A DNA stretch of 64,000 bases from Paraburkholderia xenovorans LB400 (GTDB lineage Bacteria; Pseudomonadota; Gammaproteobacteria; Burkholderiales; Burkholderiaceae): contig NC_007952.1 of the NCBI RefSeq assembly GCF_000013645.1, positions 434,001-498,000 of the forward strand, read 5' to 3'. Shown in pieces: positions 25,724 through 35,753 of the stretch. Below the pieces are notes generated by a model. The model ran no database searches and was not told the origin of the DNA. It saw only the letters and a list, made by a program, of their open reading frames with translations. Position numbers and translations under genes: made by a program. Each line of letters opens with the position of its first letter. Position 1 is the stretch's first letter.

Positions 25724-25896
25724 GATGCTTCCCTCCGAGAATATTTTTTTGGGGCGCCGCAGCAATCTTTGGCACCCTGCAGGGATTCTAGGAAGCGGGT
25801 GATCCAGGGGAAACCACTAAGACGGTAATTCAGTGTTGCGACAAACAACAAGTCGGCGTGATGTAATGTGGGCCGTAATATATGTGAAGAATCGCT

Positions 25897-27012
25897 TTAT
25901 ATGCCCTTGCGCACATCTACCCGATAGGCGGTTACTTGCCGATAGGTGCTGCCGGCGCGCACGATCACTTCGTCCTGCTCAGCCATATTGACCTGGTTCG
26001 GGAAGCCGCCTGCTTCGAGACATAAACCGGCGTGTGGTTGATATGCAATGCCGCCGCGTCCCGTATCGCCATTCAGCGAATTACCGGTATAGAACTGTAA
26101 GCCGCGCTGATCGGTCGACACCGTCAATTCGCGTCCGCTGCCGGGATCATAAGCGCAGGCAACCTCGCGCATGGGCGGCGTGGCGCCGTTCATGCCGGTG
26201 TCACGCGTATCGCGCAGTACATAGCAATGATCGAAGCCGCCCGCCGTTGCCAATTGCGCGTGCGGCCAGTCCAACCGCGCACCGATCGGCGCGCTGCGCC
26301 GGAAGTCGAATGCGTTGCCTGCTACCTCCGCGAGCTTGCATGGAATCATGGTGGCGTCCACTTCAAAGAACCGGTCGGCGTCGATCGACAGCATATGGCC
26401 GCGAATATCCGCGCCGGGCCGGCCCGTGAGGTTGAAGTACGGATGGCTTGTCAGATTGAGCGGCGTGGCGGCGTCGGTGATCGCTTCATAGGCGATGGTC
26501 AGCGTGCCGTCGTCGTCGAGCGAGTAGCGCACTTGCGCAGTCACGTTGCCCGGAAAACCGGCGTCGCCTTCGGGCGACTCCAGCCGCATGAGCAGCGCGC
26601 CATTGTCTTCGCCCGCTTCCCACAGCGCGCGATGAAATCCCGTCGTGCCGCCATGCAGCAGGTTCGTGCCGTCGTTACGGTCGAGTGTGTATTCGATACC
26701 GTCGAGCGTGAAGCGTGCATCGGCAATGCGGTTCGCCCAGCGGCCTATCAGTGCGCCCATATAAGTGGTGGCGGCCACGTACTCGGCGGGCGTGTCGTGG
26801 CCGAGCAGGATATCGCCGAGCACGCCCGCGCGATCCGGCGCATGCCACGACACCAGCGTCGCGCCCAGATCGCTGATGGCGACTTTCATGCCGTGTGCGT
26901 TGCGCAGCGTGAAGAGCCGGACGGAATCGCCGCCGTGTAATGTGCCCCACGGTTCGGAAGAAACTTGTGCGATGCTGATCATGTCGTCGGTGGAATAAAA
27001 AGGTAAAGGCAT
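25897..27012 (-). CDS. galM: aldose 1-epimerase (galactose mutarotase)
   Basis: A 371-aa beta-sandwich enzyme that interconverts alpha and beta anomers of aldoses. The catalytic region is visible as the histidine in NLTSHPYFNL, with the upstream R-x-A-N-R-I segment GRWANRIADARF and the C-terminal catalytic glutamate in GLCLEAGGFPNQVN. It begins two bases after the stop of xylR, so it is translationally linked to the regulator. Its role here is likely to supply the D-xylose anomer used by the isomerase. ATG 27012 is taken as the start; M11 (MISIAQ) is an alternative. Confidence 0.92.
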   Translation of the reverse strand: MPLPFYSTDDMISIAQVSSEPWGTLHGGDSVRLFTLRNAHGMKVAISDLGATLVSWHAPDRAGVLGDILLGHDTPAEYVAATTYMGALIGRWANRIADARFTLDGIEYTLDRNDGTNLLHGGTTGFHRALWEAGEDNGALLMRLESPEGDAGFPGNVTAQVRYSLDDDGTLTIAYEAITDAATPLNLTSHPYFNLTGRPGADIRGHMLSIDADRFFEVDATMIPCKLAEVAGNAFDFRRSAPIGARLDWPHAQLATAGGFDHCYVLRDTRDTGMNGATPPMREVACAYDPGSGRELTVSTDQRGLQFYTGNSLNGDTGRGGIAYQPHAGLCLEAGGFPNQVNMAEQDEVIVRAGSTYRQVTAYRVDVRKGI

Positions 27013-27014
27013 GC

Positions 27015-28232
27015 TCAGCCGGGCGCCGGTGTCGAATTCACCCGCTCCTGGTATTCGCGCGGCGTACAGCCGAGTTCACGGCGAAACACCGCGTACATGT
27101 ATTGCAGCGACGTGAAGCCGCAACGGATCGCCACTTCCGCGCTCGACGCATCGCGCTTGGCCAGCAGTGCTTTCGCGACATCGAGTTTATGGCGCAGAAT
27201 TTCCTGATGCACGGTGCACTGCCGCTCGCGTCTGAAGTACTCTTCGAGCGACGAGCGCGACACGCCCACATAATCGGCAACCTGTTCGGTGCGAATACCC
27301 TGGCATGCGTACTGCCGGATAAAGTGGCGAGCCCGCATCACATACGGACTGGCAAGAGGTTGATGCCGGGTCGATTCGAGCACGTTGATGCCGACCGGCG
27401 GCACGAGAATGCGCCGCCCCGGAAAGCGTGCACCGTGCAGCATCTGGTGCAAAAGGTGAGCCGCGGTGCGGCCCATTTCTTCCGTGCCCTGAATCACCGA
27501 AGAAAGCGGAATGCGCGTCAGTGTGCGCGTTAGCGGATCGTTGTCGATGCCGATTATCGCGACCTCCTCCGGCACCGGAATGCCGGCAATCAGACACGCT
27601 TGCAGCAGGTGTCTGGCACGCGCATCGGTCACGGCAATGATGCCGACCGGCTTCGGCAAATCACGTAGCCATGCGGTGAGTTGCTCGGTCGCCTGGTTCC
27701 ATGACGGCGCGCTGGTGGAAAGGCCGCGATATATCTCGCCGTCTATCTGTGCGGTGCTGCGGCCATCCGCACTGCGCAAATGGGCGAACGCGAGTTCGCG
27801 CTGTTGCGCCCAGCGGTTTTCCTGCGCCTGCGGCAGGCTATACAGCGCGAAGTGTTCGAGACCCGCGCCGATCAGATGCGTATAGGCGAGCGAGACGAGC
27901 TTGCTGTTGTCGGTGGCGATATAGGGTAAATCCGGAGGATAGTGCGCGGGATCTTCGAACGATGAACCCACGGCGACCACGGGCAACGGACAATCGCGCA
28001 GTGCTTCGCCTACGGCGGGATCGTCGAAATCCGCAATGATGCCGTCGCCGTCGAAACGCTCGATGCCCGTCAGCCGGCAGCGAAAGTCTTCTTCCAGAAA
28101 GAGGTCCCACGCCACGCGCGTGGACAGCAGGTAATTGCCGATACCAGTGATGATCTCGCGGTCATAGACCTTGTTCGCGTTGAACAGCAGCGCGATCCGG
28201 TGGCTGGTTTGCGGTGTTTGCGGACGAGTCAT
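27015..28232 (-). CDS. xylR: XylR, AraC-type activator of xylose genes
   Basis: A 405-aa cytoplasmic regulator close in length to E. coli XylR (392). The N-terminal two thirds is a LacI/periplasmic-binding-like sensor domain (RIALLFNANKVYDREIITGI, IIGIDNDPLTRTLTRIPLSS). The C-terminal ~100 residues hold two AraC helix-turn-helix units (EQVADYVGVSRSSLEEYFRR and SAEVAIRCGFTSLQYMYAVF). In this family D-xylose binding activates transcription of the xyl genes. I place the start at ATG 28232; the open frame extends far upstream into the intergenic region but with unlikely sequence. It diverges from xylA. Confidence 0.93.
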   Translation of the reverse strand: MTRPQTPQTSHRIALLFNANKVYDREIITGIGNYLLSTRVAWDLFLEEDFRCRLTGIERFDGDGIIADFDDPAVGEALRDCPLPVVAVGSSFEDPAHYPPDLPYIATDNSKLVSLAYTHLIGAGLEHFALYSLPQAQENRWAQQRELAFAHLRSADGRSTAQIDGEIYRGLSTSAPSWNQATEQLTAWLRDLPKPVGIIAVTDARARHLLQACLIAGIPVPEEVAIIGIDNDPLTRTLTRIPLSSVIQGTEEMGRTAAHLLHQMLHGARFPGRRILVPPVGINVLESTRHQPLASPYVMRARHFIRQYACQGIRTEQVADYVGVSRSSLEEYFRRERQCTVHQEILRHKLDVAKALLAKRDASSAEVAIRCGFTSLQYMYAVFRRELGCTPREYQERVNSTPAPG

Positions 28233-28462
28233 GGCAGTGGGCAGGGCACGCGTTTCACGCGGCACCGGTTTTAAGCGTCCGGTTATTCTAGGCCCCGAAT
28301 CACGCGCCGGTGCGAAACAAAATGGAAGGCGGTAAGAAACATCAAGCACGCTGCGCAATTTCGCAATTGCCGACGCATCTGGCAAGCGGCAGCATGGCGT
28401 CACCTTGTCGACCGGCGCGACGACGTCGCACGGGTTGCGGTGCAACATAACTGGAGACGCAG
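28233..28462. promoter_or_regulatory. xylR-xylA divergent promoter region
   Basis: The 230 bp between the two starts must hold both promoters and the XylR operators. An imperfect GCAATT-rich dyad (GCGCAATTTCGCAATTGC) lies near 28353-28370 and is a candidate operator. I cannot fix -35/-10 elements. The xylA ribosome binding site is CTGGAGA, just before 28463. Confidence 0.45.
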
Positions 28463-29785
28463 ATGTCCTATTTCGAACACATTCCCGAGATCCGCTACGA
28501 AGGCCCACAATCGGACAACCCGCTTGCCTATCGCCACTACGATAAAAGTAAAAAGGTACTCGGTAAAACCCTCGAAGAACATCTGCGCATTGCGGTGTGC
28601 TATTGGCACACATTCGTTTGGCCGGGCGTGGATATTTTCGGGCAGGGAACGTTTCGGCGTCCCTGGCAGCAAGCCGGCGATGCAATGGAGCGGGCACGGC
28701 AGAAGGCGGACTCCGCATTCGAGTTCTTCTCGAAGCTCGGTACGCCGTACTACACGTTTCACGATACCGACGTCTCGCCCGAAGGTTCGAGCCTGAAGGA
28801 ATACAGCGAAAACTTCCTGCGCATTACGGATTATCTGGCACGCAAGCAGGAGGACACCGGCATCAAGCTGCTGTGGGGCACGGCCAATCTGTTTTCGCAT
28901 CCCCGTTACGCGGCCGGCGCGGCCACCAGCCCCGATCCGGAGGTGTTCGCGTTTGCGGCGACGCAGGTGCGCCACGCGCTCGATGCGACCCAGCGGTTAG
29001 GCGGCGACAACTACGTCCTGTGGGGCGGCCGCGAGGGTTACGACACGTTGCTCAATACCGACCTCATGCGTGAGCGCGATCAACTTGCCCGTTTTCTGCA
29101 TATGGTCGTGGACCATGCGCACAAGATCGGCTTTAAAGGCTCGCTGCTGATCGAACCCAAGCCGCAGGAACCGACCAAGCATCAATACGATTACGATGTC
29201 GCAACCGTACACGGTTTCCTGCTGCAACACGGGTTGGAGAAAGAGATCCGGGTAAACATCGAGGCCAATCACGCAACGCTCGCGGGTCACTCGTTTCATC
29301 ACGAGATCGCCACGGCCTATGCGCTGGGTATTTTCGGCAGCGTCGACGCGAATCGCGGCGACCCGCAAAACGGCTGGGATACCGACCAGTTCCCAAATAG
29401 TGTGGAAGAGTTGACGCTTGCCTTCTACGAAATTCTCAAACACGGCGGCTTCACCACGGGCGGCATGAACTTCGACTCGAAAGTGCGGCGCCAGAGTGTC
29501 GATCCGGAAGATCTGTTCTACGGCCACATCGGTGCAATCGATAACCTCGCGCTCGCCGTCGAGCGCGCGGCGGTGCTGATCGAAAACGACCGCCTCGATC
29601 AATTCAAGCGTCAACGCTATGCGGGTTGGGACGCAGACTTTGGACGCAAGATCCTGTCCGGCGACTATTCGCTCTCCACGCTGGCAACGGATGCGCTCGC
29701 GCGCGGTCTGAACCCGCAGCATGCAAGCGGCCACCAGGAGCTCATGGAAAACATCGTGAATCAGGCTATTTACAGCGGACGCTGA
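28463..29785 (+). CDS. xylA: xylose isomerase
   Basis: Converts D-xylose to D-xylulose in the cytoplasm; the protein is 440 aa, the length of group II enzymes. Visible signatures are the catalytic histidine segment YYTFHDTDVSPEG, the metal-site stretch LLIEPKPQEPTKHQYDYD, NIEANHATLAGHSFHHE and GSVDANRGDPQNGWDTDQFP. All metal-ligand Glu/Asp/His positions expected from these motifs are present. No xylulokinase gene follows in the window, so phosphorylation must be supplied from elsewhere. It is the first gene of the xylA-F-G-H group. Confidence 0.97.
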   Translation: MSYFEHIPEIRYEGPQSDNPLAYRHYDKSKKVLGKTLEEHLRIAVCYWHTFVWPGVDIFGQGTFRRPWQQAGDAMERARQKADSAFEFFSKLGTPYYTFHDTDVSPEGSSLKEYSENFLRITDYLARKQEDTGIKLLWGTANLFSHPRYAAGAATSPDPEVFAFAATQVRHALDATQRLGGDNYVLWGGREGYDTLLNTDLMRERDQLARFLHMVVDHAHKIGFKGSLLIEPKPQEPTKHQYDYDVATVHGFLLQHGLEKEIRVNIEANHATLAGHSFHHEIATAYALGIFGSVDANRGDPQNGWDTDQFPNSVEELTLAFYEILKHGGFTTGGMNFDSKVRRQSVDPEDLFYGHIGAIDNLALAVERAAVLIENDRLDQFKRQRYAGWDADFGRKILSGDYSLSTLATDALARGLNPQHASGHQELMENIVNQAIYSGR

Positions 29786-29954
29786 CGAGTATTGCAGGAA
29801 GCAGTGCATGAGTAGGTAGCAGCACCACATAAAAATCGCGCTGCCACGTCGACCGCGCGAAACAGGAAGCTTTGGGTTGTCGCTTGTCCGGTCCTGCGGC
29901 TCGCAGCGCAGGCCGCCCATCCGGTATTCCGGCTATCAGAAGAAGGAGACAGAC

Positions 29955-30983
29955 ATGAAATTCGCAACACGTCGTAGTGTATTGAGTTCGCTCGTGTGTG
30001 GAGCGGTGCTCGCCAGCCTCTCGCTTGCCGCGCCGCTCGCGCATGCAAGCAAGGATCATCCGGAAATTGGCTTCTGTATCGACGATCTGCGCGTGGAGCG
30101 CTGGTCGCGCGATCGTGACTATTTCGTCGCCGCGGCAGAGAAGCTCGGCGCGAAAGTATCGGTGCAATCCGCCGACGCGAGCGAAGAGCGGCAGATCTCG
30201 CAGATCGAAAACCTGATCTCGCGCGGCGTGGATGTCATCGTGATCGTGCCGTTCAATTCGAAGACACTCGGCAATGTGGTGGCCGAAGCGAAGAAAGCGG
30301 GCATCAAGGTCGTCTCGTATGACCGCCTGATTCTAGACGCCGACGTAGATGCCTATATCTCGTTCGATAACGAGAAAGTGGGCGAATTGCAGGCGCAAGG
30401 CGTCTACAACGCGCAACCCAAGGGCAACTACTTCCTGCTCGGCGGCGCGCCAACCGACAACAACGCCAAGATGCTGCGTGAAGGCCAGCTAAAAATCCTG
30501 AAGCCCGCTATGGACAAGGGCGACATTAAAGTGGTCGGTCAGCAGTGGGTGCCGGAATGGAGCGCATCCACGGCGCTGCGTATTGTCGAAGATGCGCTGA
30601 CGGCGAACAACAACAAGATCGACGCGATCGTCGCCTCGAACGACGGCACAGCGGGCGGCGCGATCCAGGCGCTCGCCGCGCAGCACCTGGCGGGCAAGGT
30701 GCCGGTTTCGGGCCAGGACGCCGACCTTGCGGCGGTCAAGCGTGTGATTGCCGGTACGCAGACCATGACCGTCTACAAGCCGTTGAAACTGATTGCGAGC
30801 GAAGCGGCCAAGCTCTCCGTGGCACTTGCGAAGGGCCAGAAGCCCGGCTATAACGCGCAATACGACAACGGCAAGAAGAAGGTCGACACGGTGCTCCTGC
30901 AACCCACGCTGCTTACCAAGACCAATGTCGACGTAGTCGTCAAGGACGGCTTCTACACCCAGGCCCAGCTCGCGAGCCAATGA
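29955..30983 (+). CDS. xylF: D-xylose ABC transporter substrate-binding protein
   Basis: A periplasmic sugar-binding protein of 342 aa with a signal peptide ending LAAPLAHA, then the mature start KDHPEIGFCIDDLRVERW, which is very XylF-like. The sugar-site segments DVIVIVPFNSKT and IVASNDGTAGGAIQAL are present. I chose ATG 29955 because AGAAGGAGA lies six bases upstream; an open frame continues 26 codons further. It follows xylA by about 170 bp and probably has its own strong translation signal, as usual for binding proteins. Confidence 0.95.
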   Translation: MKFATRRSVLSSLVCGAVLASLSLAAPLAHASKDHPEIGFCIDDLRVERWSRDRDYFVAAAEKLGAKVSVQSADASEERQISQIENLISRGVDVIVIVPFNSKTLGNVVAEAKKAGIKVVSYDRLILDADVDAYISFDNEKVGELQAQGVYNAQPKGNYFLLGGAPTDNNAKMLREGQLKILKPAMDKGDIKVVGQQWVPEWSASTALRIVEDALTANNNKIDAIVASNDGTAGGAIQALAAQHLAGKVPVSGQDADLAAVKRVIAGTQTMTVYKPLKLIASEAAKLSVALAKGQKPGYNAQYDNGKKKVDTVLLQPTLLTKTNVDVVVKDGFYTQAQLASQ

Positions 30984-31062
30984 GCGTAACGTGTGCGCGG
31001 CGTACGCCGATGCGTGTCATGCGTGTCGGCGCCGTCGCGCGCCTTATAGCGAGGCATAGCGA

Positions 31063-32622
31063 ATGACGCAACCTCTCATGACGATGCGCGGCATCGTCAA
31101 GACGTTTTCCGGCGTGAAGGCGCTCGACGGCATCGACCTCACGATCGCACCGGGCGAGTGCGTGGGCCTGTGCGGCGAGAACGGCGCGGGCAAATCCACG
31201 CTGATGAAAGTACTCTCCGGCGTGTATCCGTGGGGCACCTGGGATGGCGAGATCATCTGGGAAGGCGCGCCGTTGAAAGCCGCCAGTGTGCGTGACACCG
31301 AACGCGCCGGCATCATCATCATTCACCAGGAGTTGATGCTGGTGCCGGAATTGTCGGTGGCGGAGAACATCTTTCTCGGCAATGAAATCACGCTGCCTGG
31401 CGGGCGCATGAATTACGCCGCGATGTATCAGCGCGCCGATGAGCTGCTGCGCGAACTCGGCATTAGCGGAATCAATGCCGCGCAGCCGGTGATGAACTAC
31501 GGCGGCGGCCATCAGCAGCTGATCGAGATTGCCAAGGCGCTGAACAAGCGCGCAAAGCTGCTGATTCTCGATGAACCGTCCTCTTCGTTGACGGCATCCG
31601 AGATCAGCATTCTGCTCGACATCGTGCGTGATCTGAAGCGGCGCGGCGTGGCCTGCGTGTATATCTCGCACAAGCTCGACGAAGTGGCGGCTGTATGCGA
31701 CACCATCAGCGTGATTCGCGACGGCCGTCATGTCGCGACCGAGCCGATGCGCGCGCTTACGACCGACCGCATCATTTCGCTAATGGTGGGCCGCGAGATC
31801 AAGAACCTGTTTCCGCGCGAGCCGCATCCAATCGGCGACGTGATCTTCGAAGCGCGGCACGTCACCTGTTTCGATGTGACCAATCCGCGTCGCAAGCGTG
31901 TGAACGATGTGTCGTTCGCGCTGCGGCGTGGTGAGATTCTCGGCGTGGCCGGCCTGGTCGGCGCGGGGCGCACGGAGTTGATGCAGGCGATCTTCGGGGC
32001 GTATCCGGGTGTGAGCGAGGCAACCGTGGTGATGGAGGGCAAGCCGCTCAAGATTCGCGCACCTGTGGACGCGATTCGCGCCGGCATCGGCATGGTGCCG
32101 GAAGATCGCAAACGCCACGGCATCGTGCCGGGGCTGAGCGTCGGCCACAACATCACGCTGGCGGTGTTGGGGCGCTTCGCGTCGGCTGGCCGGATCGACT
32201 CCGCAGCCGAACTCGATACGATTCACACGGAGATGAAGCGGCTCTCGGTACGCGCCGCGCATCCCATGCTATCGATTGCGAGTCTGTCGGGCGGCAATCA
32301 GCAGAAGGCCGTGCTGACACGCATGCTGCTGACCAATCCGAAAGTGCTGATTCTCGACGAACCCACGCGCGGCGTGGACGTCGGCGCGAAATACGAAATC
32401 TACAAACTGATTTTTCAGCTGGCGCAGCGCGGCATGTCGATCGTGATGGTGTCCTCCGAATTGCCCGAAGTGCTCGGTATCAGCGATCGCGTGCTGGTGA
32501 TCGGCGAAGGCGAGTTGCGAGGCGATTTCGTCAACGACGGTCTCACGCAAGAGGACATTCTCAGTGCCGCGATCCGTCCCGTGCAGCGATCCCCGAACCC
32601 AACCGTAGCGAGTGCCGCATGA
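31063..32622 (+). CDS. xylG: D-xylose ABC transporter ATP-binding protein
   Basis: A 519-aa double ATPase typical of monosaccharide (CUT2) importers. The first half has Walker A GENGAGKSTLMKV, a degenerate signature (NYGGGHQQLIEIAKALN) and Walker B LLILDEPSSSLT. The second half has LVGAGRTELMQ in place of a full P-loop, then the signature SLSGGNQQKAVLTRML and Walker B VLILDEPTRGVDVG. This asymmetry is normal for the family. It starts 79 bp after xylF, and its stop overlaps the permease start. Confidence 0.95.
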   Translation: MTQPLMTMRGIVKTFSGVKALDGIDLTIAPGECVGLCGENGAGKSTLMKVLSGVYPWGTWDGEIIWEGAPLKAASVRDTERAGIIIIHQELMLVPELSVAENIFLGNEITLPGGRMNYAAMYQRADELLRELGISGINAAQPVMNYGGGHQQLIEIAKALNKRAKLLILDEPSSSLTASEISILLDIVRDLKRRGVACVYISHKLDEVAAVCDTISVIRDGRHVATEPMRALTTDRIISLMVGREIKNLFPREPHPIGDVIFEARHVTCFDVTNPRRKRVNDVSFALRRGEILGVAGLVGAGRTELMQAIFGAYPGVSEATVVMEGKPLKIRAPVDAIRAGIGMVPEDRKRHGIVPGLSVGHNITLAVLGRFASAGRIDSAAELDTIHTEMKRLSVRAAHPMLSIASLSGGNQQKAVLTRMLLTNPKVLILDEPTRGVDVGAKYEIYKLIFQLAQRGMSIVMVSSELPEVLGISDRVLVIGEGELRGDFVNDGLTQEDILSAAIRPVQRSPNPTVASAA

Positions 32623-33818
32623 CGCCCGACGTTACTTCCCAACGCGCCGATGAAGCCCTGCCGCGAGGCGCATTCGGCGGTCCGCAGCGCCTTCAGCAAC
32701 TGTTTGCGCGCTACAAGATTCTCGCGCTGCTGATCGCCGTGGCCGCGATCTGGATTTTCTTTTCGGTGCTGACGCACGGCGCTTTCGTTACGCCGCGCAA
32801 TCTGTCGAACCTGCTGCGGCAGATGTCGATTACCGGCATGCTCGCGTGCGGCATGGTGTTCGTGATCATTGCCGGCGAGATCGATCTGTCGGTCGGGTCG
32901 CTACTCGGTTTGCTCGGCGGCGTGGCGGCGATACTCGACGTCAACCGGCACTGGCCGCTCGCCGTCACGTTACCCGTGGTGATGTTGCTCGGCGTGCTGA
33001 TCGGCATGTTCAACGGATGGTGGTCGACTTACCGGCGCGTGCCGTCGTTCATTGTCGGGCTCGGCGGCATGCTGGCGTATCGCGGCATTCTGCTCGGCGT
33101 GACAGGCGGCTCGACGATTGCGCCGGTGTCGGACGGCTTCGTGTTCGTCGGGCAAGGATATCTGCCGAGGCTCGCGGGCGATACGCTTGCCGTGGTGCTG
33201 TTTGTGCTGCTGGCATTTCTGACGATACGGCAGCGGCGAAACCGCGAGCGTTATCAGTTGCGTGTGGTGCCGGTTTGGCAGGACGTCGTGAAAGTGGTGG
33301 GCGCGGGCGTGATTCTCGCCGGCTTTGTCGCTACGCTCGACCGTTACGGCGGTATTCCGGTGCCGGTCCTGTTGCTGCTCGCGCTGCTGGGTATCTTTAC
33401 GTGGATCGCCACGCAGACGGTGTTCGGGCGGCGCATCTATGCGGTTGGTTCGAACCTCGAAGCGACGCGACTCTCGGGCGTCAACACCAACCGCGTGAAA
33501 CTGGCGATTTTCGCGCTGATGGGGCTGATGTGCGCGTTCGGCGGCATCGTCAATACGGCGCGGCTTGCTGCCGGGTCGCCTTCGGCCGGATCGATGGGCG
33601 AGCTCGATGCTATTGCGGCTTGCTTTATCGGTGGGACGTCGATGCGCGGTGGTTCCGGCACGGTCTACGGTGCGTTGATCGGCGCACTGGTCATGGCGAG
33701 CCTCGATAACGGCATGTCGATGCTCGATGTCGATGCTTACTGGCAGATGATCGTGAAGGGCAGCATTCTCGTGCTGGCCGTGTGGATCGATGTGGTGTCG
33801 GGGTCGAACCGGCGGTGA
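32619..33818 (+). CDS. xylH: D-xylose ABC transporter permease
   Basis: The inner-membrane permease of the importer, 399 aa. About ten hydrophobic helices are seen, with CUT2 landmarks GMVFVIIAGEIDLSVGSLLG and YAVGSNLEATRLSGVN. The conserved end segment is GGTSMRGGSGTVYGALIG. Its ATG overlaps the xylG stop (ATGA), so translation is coupled. It closes the xyl operon; no clear intrinsic terminator follows before the converging gene. Confidence 0.95.
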   Translation: MTPDVTSQRADEALPRGAFGGPQRLQQLFARYKILALLIAVAAIWIFFSVLTHGAFVTPRNLSNLLRQMSITGMLACGMVFVIIAGEIDLSVGSLLGLLGGVAAILDVNRHWPLAVTLPVVMLLGVLIGMFNGWWSTYRRVPSFIVGLGGMLAYRGILLGVTGGSTIAPVSDGFVFVGQGYLPRLAGDTLAVVLFVLLAFLTIRQRRNRERYQLRVVPVWQDVVKVVGAGVILAGFVATLDRYGGIPVPVLLLLALLGIFTWIATQTVFGRRIYAVGSNLEATRLSGVNTNRVKLAIFALMGLMCAFGGIVNTARLAAGSPSAGSMGELDAIAACFIGGTSMRGGSGTVYGALIGALVMASLDNGMSMLDVDAYWQMIVKGSILVLAVWIDVVSGSNRR

Positions 33819-33844
33819 AATGGAACAAGGGAGAGGTGCGGCGG

Positions 33845-35665
33845 CTATATCGGTCCGGTACGGCACCAATCCGTCAGAGCCTCCCTCATTTCTTCGACAA
33901 CGGTGTTCCACTCTCCGAGTTCGCGCTGGCGGAATAGCCGCATTGATGGATACCAGGGGCTATCTGTTCTGCCGGTCAGCCAGCGCAACTCCGAATACGC
34001 GGGCAAGAGTACCCAGACAGGAAGGTTCGCCGCGCCGGCAAGATGTGCGACGGCCGTATCAACGGTGATGAGCAGGTCAAGCGTTTCAAGTATGGCGAGC
34101 GTATCGGCGAAGTCTTCGATGACTGGTCCGAGCGTGTGCAAATCGAACTTGCCCGCCAGACGTTCGCTGTCGCGTTCATGCTCGCCTTTCTGTAATGAAA
34201 ACCATGTCGTCCCCGGATGCTCCAATAGAGGTTTCAGCGCTTCCATACTAATCGACCGGAATCGATCCAGAGCAGTGTGGGCGCCGCCTGCCCACACTAC
34301 GCCGATTCTCGCGGTTTTCTTATACGCAGTTGACGGTGAAGCTGCATTGATCCTTGACCGCCATTGGTCAACATGAAGCGGCGATGCCGAGATGTATGGC
34401 ATGGCAACAGGGAGCATTGGCAGGTCGAGCTTCATATGCTCCGGCATCCTTAGCATATGGCTCCAGTAGTCGTAAGGACCGGCCGGTAATTTTGTAAACA
34501 CCGATCGTACGCCGGTCATGCTGGCCGCAATTCTGGCGACGGGTTGGCTGACCAGTACATCGACAACTGCGCCTTGCTGATGCAGCCACTCGGCAAACCG
34601 GATGAACTGGATTTCGTCACCACGTCCTTGCTCGCCGACGAGCAGGAAACTAGACCCGGAAACCGGTTCGCCGTTCCACACCGGAAAATCCGGAAAAACC
34701 AACGTGGCACGCGCGAGCGGCATGGCGTAAGTCATATTGCGACGCGCCCATCCGCTCTTGAAGTCGCCCTGACTCAGTTCGAGGCATGCAAGCTGACACT
34801 GCATGACTGGATCGTCGGGCGCGAGCCGTACCGCTTCGCTGCTGTAGACCAACGCTTCTGCAACTCTGCCGCGTACGCTCAGGGCATGGGCGGCATAGTG
34901 GTGCAGCGCGACGCGTTGCGGATCCATCCTGATTGCCTGGCGGGCGACATTCAGCATGTTGGCGAAGCTGTCCACTCTGTATAGCGCGAGACACAGCGCC
35001 TGCAATGCTTCAGGATTGTCCGCTTCCCGTTTGCTGATCTGTGCGACCGCTTCGTTTACCCGCACCGTTCGATTGGCTTTGGCTAGCGCATGGATCAGAT
35101 CGAACCCGTCTTGCAGGGAAGATGAATCGAGCGCCCAGGCAGATAGCCAATAATCGGCGGCGTCATCGGTTTCCCCGAGTTCGGCACTCAAACGCGCGAT
35201 GGCACGTATCGCATGATGAAGGTCCGGCTCTATGGAGAGAGCCTTTTTGTATTGCACTTTCGCATCAGCAAGGCGGCCGCTGAGTCGCAGGCAATCCGCG
35301 AGATTGCGATGCAACGTTGCGGTGCTTCCAGAGAGGCCGAGCGCACGACGGTAGAAGGCTTCCGAACGTATGTATTCGCCCTTTATCGCGGCAATCAGGC
35401 CCGCGTGTTCCCACAGATCGGCACGTGCCGGATCGGCGTTTAGAGCACGCTCCAGATAAGTATCTGCTTCGGCGATTTTTTTCAGGTGCACGCACACCAG
35501 TCCCATACGATGCAGGGCATGGACGTTGAGCGGGCTTAGGGCCAATGCGCGTTGATAGCCGCTTTCCGCATCCCTCATGCGTAAGGCGGAATAGTCGGCG
35601 TCCGCGCGAGCAATCAGGGCGTCGATGTCGACGACGTAGGAATGATGGGCGGTGGCGTCAGGCAT
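33845..35665 (-). CDS. TPR protein fused to a GT9-like glycosyltransferase domain
   Basis: A large cytoplasmic protein of about 606 aa. The N-terminal ~330 residues consist of repeated 34-residue TPR units (for example YQRALALSPLNVHALHRMGL, YLERALNADPARADLWEHAG). The C-terminal ~270 residues resemble ADP-heptosyltransferase-type GT-B folds. Recognisable segments are LLVGEQGRGDEIQFIRFAEW near the start and RIGVVWAGGAHTALDRFRS. The nucleotide-site segment LLITVDTAVAHLAGAANLPV lies near the end. Such TPR-GT9 proteins occur near surface glycan or flagellar glycosylation genes, but none are nearby. ATG 35665 is preferred; the frame is open to 35737. It converges with xylH. Confidence 0.82.
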   Translation of the reverse strand: MPDATAHHSYVVDIDALIARADADYSALRMRDAESGYQRALALSPLNVHALHRMGLVCVHLKKIAEADTYLERALNADPARADLWEHAGLIAAIKGEYIRSEAFYRRALGLSGSTATLHRNLADCLRLSGRLADAKVQYKKALSIEPDLHHAIRAIARLSAELGETDDAADYWLSAWALDSSSLQDGFDLIHALAKANRTVRVNEAVAQISKREADNPEALQALCLALYRVDSFANMLNVARQAIRMDPQRVALHHYAAHALSVRGRVAEALVYSSEAVRLAPDDPVMQCQLACLELSQGDFKSGWARRNMTYAMPLARATLVFPDFPVWNGEPVSGSSFLLVGEQGRGDEIQFIRFAEWLHQQGAVVDVLVSQPVARIAASMTGVRSVFTKLPAGPYDYWSHMLRMPEHMKLDLPMLPVAMPYISASPLHVDQWRSRINAASPSTAYKKTARIGVVWAGGAHTALDRFRSISMEALKPLLEHPGTTWFSLQKGEHERDSERLAGKFDLHTLGPVIEDFADTLAILETLDLLITVDTAVAHLAGAANLPVWVLLPAYSELRWLTGRTDSPWYPSMRLFRQRELGEWNTVVEEMREALTDWCRTGPI

Positions 35666-35753
35666 TTTCAAAGATAACCAGCTTCGCTTATGCGTGAAGT
35701 TGTGCATCTGCGCGGCGTAAGAGCGACGCAGATGCATTTCGCCAACACAAGCC

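Noticed and set aside
28233..28718. A long N-terminal extension of XylR
   Set aside because: The extra frame crosses the divergent promoter and part of xylA, with Arg/Pro/Cys-rich sequence unlike the family.
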